A DNA stretch of 33,563 bases from JADFQT01 sp965216025. Lineage in GTDB: Bacteria > Chloroflexota > Dehalococcoidia > Lucifugimonadales > UBA3495. The notes under the pieces are model-generated. The model did no database searches. It had not been told where the DNA came from and worked only from the letters and a program-made list of their open reading frames with translations. The position numbers were made by a program, and so were the translations under genes. This document shows, one piece after another, positions 32,220 to 33,563 of the stretch (positions within the stretch are counted from its first letter, which is position 1; each line of letters opens with the position of its first letter). The stretch is taken from the NCBI GenBank assembly GCA_965216025.1, contig CBDCEX010000008.1:1-33563 (forward strand), given 5' to 3'.

Positions 32220-33398
32220 TTAACGGCTCAGAATATGCACGGTGGTCACATCTCCGGCGCCGGAGCACTGGGCCAGCCCCACGCGGGGACCGGTCGAGGC
32301 AGAGCCGTGCCTGCCGGGTATCTGCCGAGGCCCGGCTTCCTGCCGCAACTGGGTGACCGTCTCGTGAATCATGCGTATGCCCGTTGCGCCGAAGGGGTGC
32401 CCCATGGCCAGCAGGCCCCCGTCAGTATTGGTCGGTATGTCGCCGGTCAAAGCCGTGCGGCCCGCGGTGGTAGCCTGCCAAGCCTCCCCGGCGGGTACAA
32501 TTTGCAGGGCCTCCAGCTGCTGCAGCTCGCCGATAGTCGCGGCGTCGTGAACCTGAATCAGGTCCACATCCTTCGGGCCCAAGCCGCTCATCTCGTAAGC
32601 CTCCAGAGCCGCCGGCTCGGTGCGATAGGGGCTGAAGGCCGAGTGGTCGCTGCCCCGCCCGTTGTAGTTCCCGGAGCGCAGCACCGCGGCGGCTATGCCA
32701 ATGGCTCGCTGGGAGGATAGGCCGTACTGGTCCAAGGCCTCTCTGGCGCATAGCACGGCGGCGGCGGCGCCCTCGCTGGTGGGACAGCACTGGAACAGGG
32801 TCAGTGGATCGGCTATGAGGCGGGACCCCAGCACCTGCTCCACCGTATAAGTTTCCTTACGATGGGCGTAGGGATTGAGCGAGGCGTTTTGGCGGGACTT
32901 GACCGACACCTGAGCCAGCGCAGCGGCGGGGGCTCCGGTGTCTGCCATGTAGCGGCGCATCCGAAGCGCGTACCCGGCCATCATGTGGTCGGCGCCAATA
33001 TAGCGGTCCGGGCTTTCCGCGGCGGTGACCGTAACCGGTCCGCTGGGAACCTTCTCCGCGCCAAAGGCCAGCGCCAGATCAAACATGCCGCTGCTGATGC
33101 CCCAGTAAGCCTGCCAAAAGGCGGTGGAGCCGCTGGAGCAGGCGTTCTCGACGTTTATAATCGGTATCCCGGTCAGTCCCAACCCTGCCAAGGCCGTCTC
33201 ACCTACAGACATGCCGTGGTAGTAGACATGGCCGAAGTAGGCCACCGGTATGTCGGTCCAAGCCACAGATCCGTCCTTCAATGCCTCCACCACGGCGGAC
33301 CGCGCCAGGGAAGCCAGGTCCTCTTTGGGAAACCGGCCGAAGGGATGCAGCCCGACGCCGACCACCACCACCTCCCGTCCGGGACGGAATCGGCTCAT
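32220..33398 (-). CDS. thiolase (SCP-x / lipid-transfer type acetyl-CoA acetyltransferase-like)
   Basis: The 392-residue protein has the thiolase fold. The nucleophilic Cys is in PIINVENACSSGSTAFWQAY, with an NGxxxH-like histidine block at DVDLIQVHDAATIGELQQLE and the second His in NTDGGLLAMGHPFGATG. The C-terminal Cys region reads VGLAQCSGAGDVTTVHIL. This subgroup acts on branched or sterol-like acyl-CoA thioesters, usually with a DUF35 OB-fold partner, which is not visible here. The start ATG at 33398 follows GAAGAGGGGG. SAR202-type genomes carry many such thiolases. Confidence 0.88.
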   Translation of the reverse strand: MSRFRPGREVVVVGVGLHPFGRFPKEDLASLARSAVVEALKDGSVAWTDIPVAYFGHVYYHGMSVGETALAGLGLTGIPIINVENACSSGSTAFWQAYWGISSGMFDLALAFGAEKVPSGPVTVTAAESPDRYIGADHMMAGYALRMRRYMADTGAPAAALAQVSVKSRQNASLNPYAHRKETYTVEQVLGSRLIADPLTLFQCCPTSEGAAAAVLCAREALDQYGLSSQRAIGIAAAVLRSGNYNGRGSDHSAFSPYRTEPAALEAYEMSGLGPKDVDLIQVHDAATIGELQQLEALQIVPAGEAWQATTAGRTALTGDIPTNTDGGLLAMGHPFGATGIRMIHETVTQLRQEAGPRQIPGRHGSASTGPRVGLAQCSGAGDVTTVHILSR

Positions 33399-33477
33399 AG
33401 AACCCCCTCTTCATCTCCCCCTGGGCAAGGGAGAAACCAGCTATTTAGACACCCAATAAGGTAGGTTTGACGCATAC

Positions 33478-33503
33478 CTAGCCCTATTTACTAGCCCTAT
33501 TTA
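33478..33503. repeat. 13-bp tandem direct repeat upstream of the thiolase
   Basis: CTAGCCCTATTTA occurs twice in direct succession (33478-33490 and 33491-33503), about 80 bp before the thiolase start. It may be a regulator site. Nothing else is recognised from 33399 to the window end. Confidence 0.45.
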
Positions 33504-33563
33504 TCGGATGGCCGCCACTTGTAAACCGCCAAAACCTTGACCAAACCCCGGTTGGATTCAGCT

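Overview
The window is about 33.6 kb of fairly GC-rich bacterial DNA, heavily worked over by mobile elements. The intact metabolic genes are a SCP-x-like thiolase, an HpcH/HpaI aldolase, a NIPSNAP-like protein, a cupin, a PepT-like M20 peptidase, RNase D and a membrane-anchored sulfite-oxidase-like molybdoenzyme. Together with a CaiB/BaiF CoA-transferase remnant and surface proteins carrying fibronectin III, leucine-rich and dockerin-like EF-hand repeats, they suggest a Chloroflexota genome of the Dehalococcoidia/SAR202 type. This is inference from gene content; no rRNA or marker gene is present to confirm it.

Layout. Positions 1-5170 hold debris: the end of a DDE transposase, a broken O-methyltransferase fused head-on to a broken dockerin gene, a recombinase tail, an IS1380 copy (A), a dockerin tail, MITE 1 and a small membrane protein. 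Positions 5396-6943 hold a frameshifted resolvase with an iteron-like upstream region and a divergent PD-(D/E)XK-like gene. Positions 7540-10411 are one ancestral surface-protein gene split by an IS701 element and MITE 2. Positions 10430-12658 hold an McrC pseudogene and an intact zinc-finger/glycine-zipper membrane protein. Positions 12824-16396 are a stack of MITE 3, a second IS701 and an IS1182-like element, all at one CTAG site. Positions 16881-19852 hold a zinc-ribbon/IstB chimera, a truncated Xre regulator with repeat operators, and two tandem S24-type regulators. Positions 19982-24838 are the calm metabolic stretch. Positions 24981-27157 are an ArsR gene interrupted by IS1380 copy C. 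Positions 27385-29067 encode the molybdoenzyme, 29205-31184 are IS1380 copy B, and 31285-33398 hold two unknown genes and the thiolase.

The most striking signal is a family of 170-bp MITEs. All three copies have exactly the same length, all are flanked by CTAG, and their terminal inverted repeats match those of the resident IS1182-like element (18 of 22 positions on one side). MITEs, IS701 and IS1182 all use CTAG and pile up at shared sites; removing two stacked elements restores the frame of a surface-protein gene. Roughly a third or more of the window is mobile DNA. At least five junctions join two truncated genes with no IS between them, so large-scale rearrangement has gone on besides transposition. 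Several single-base frameshifts in otherwise good genes could be real decay or assembly errors; the sequence alone cannot separate these.
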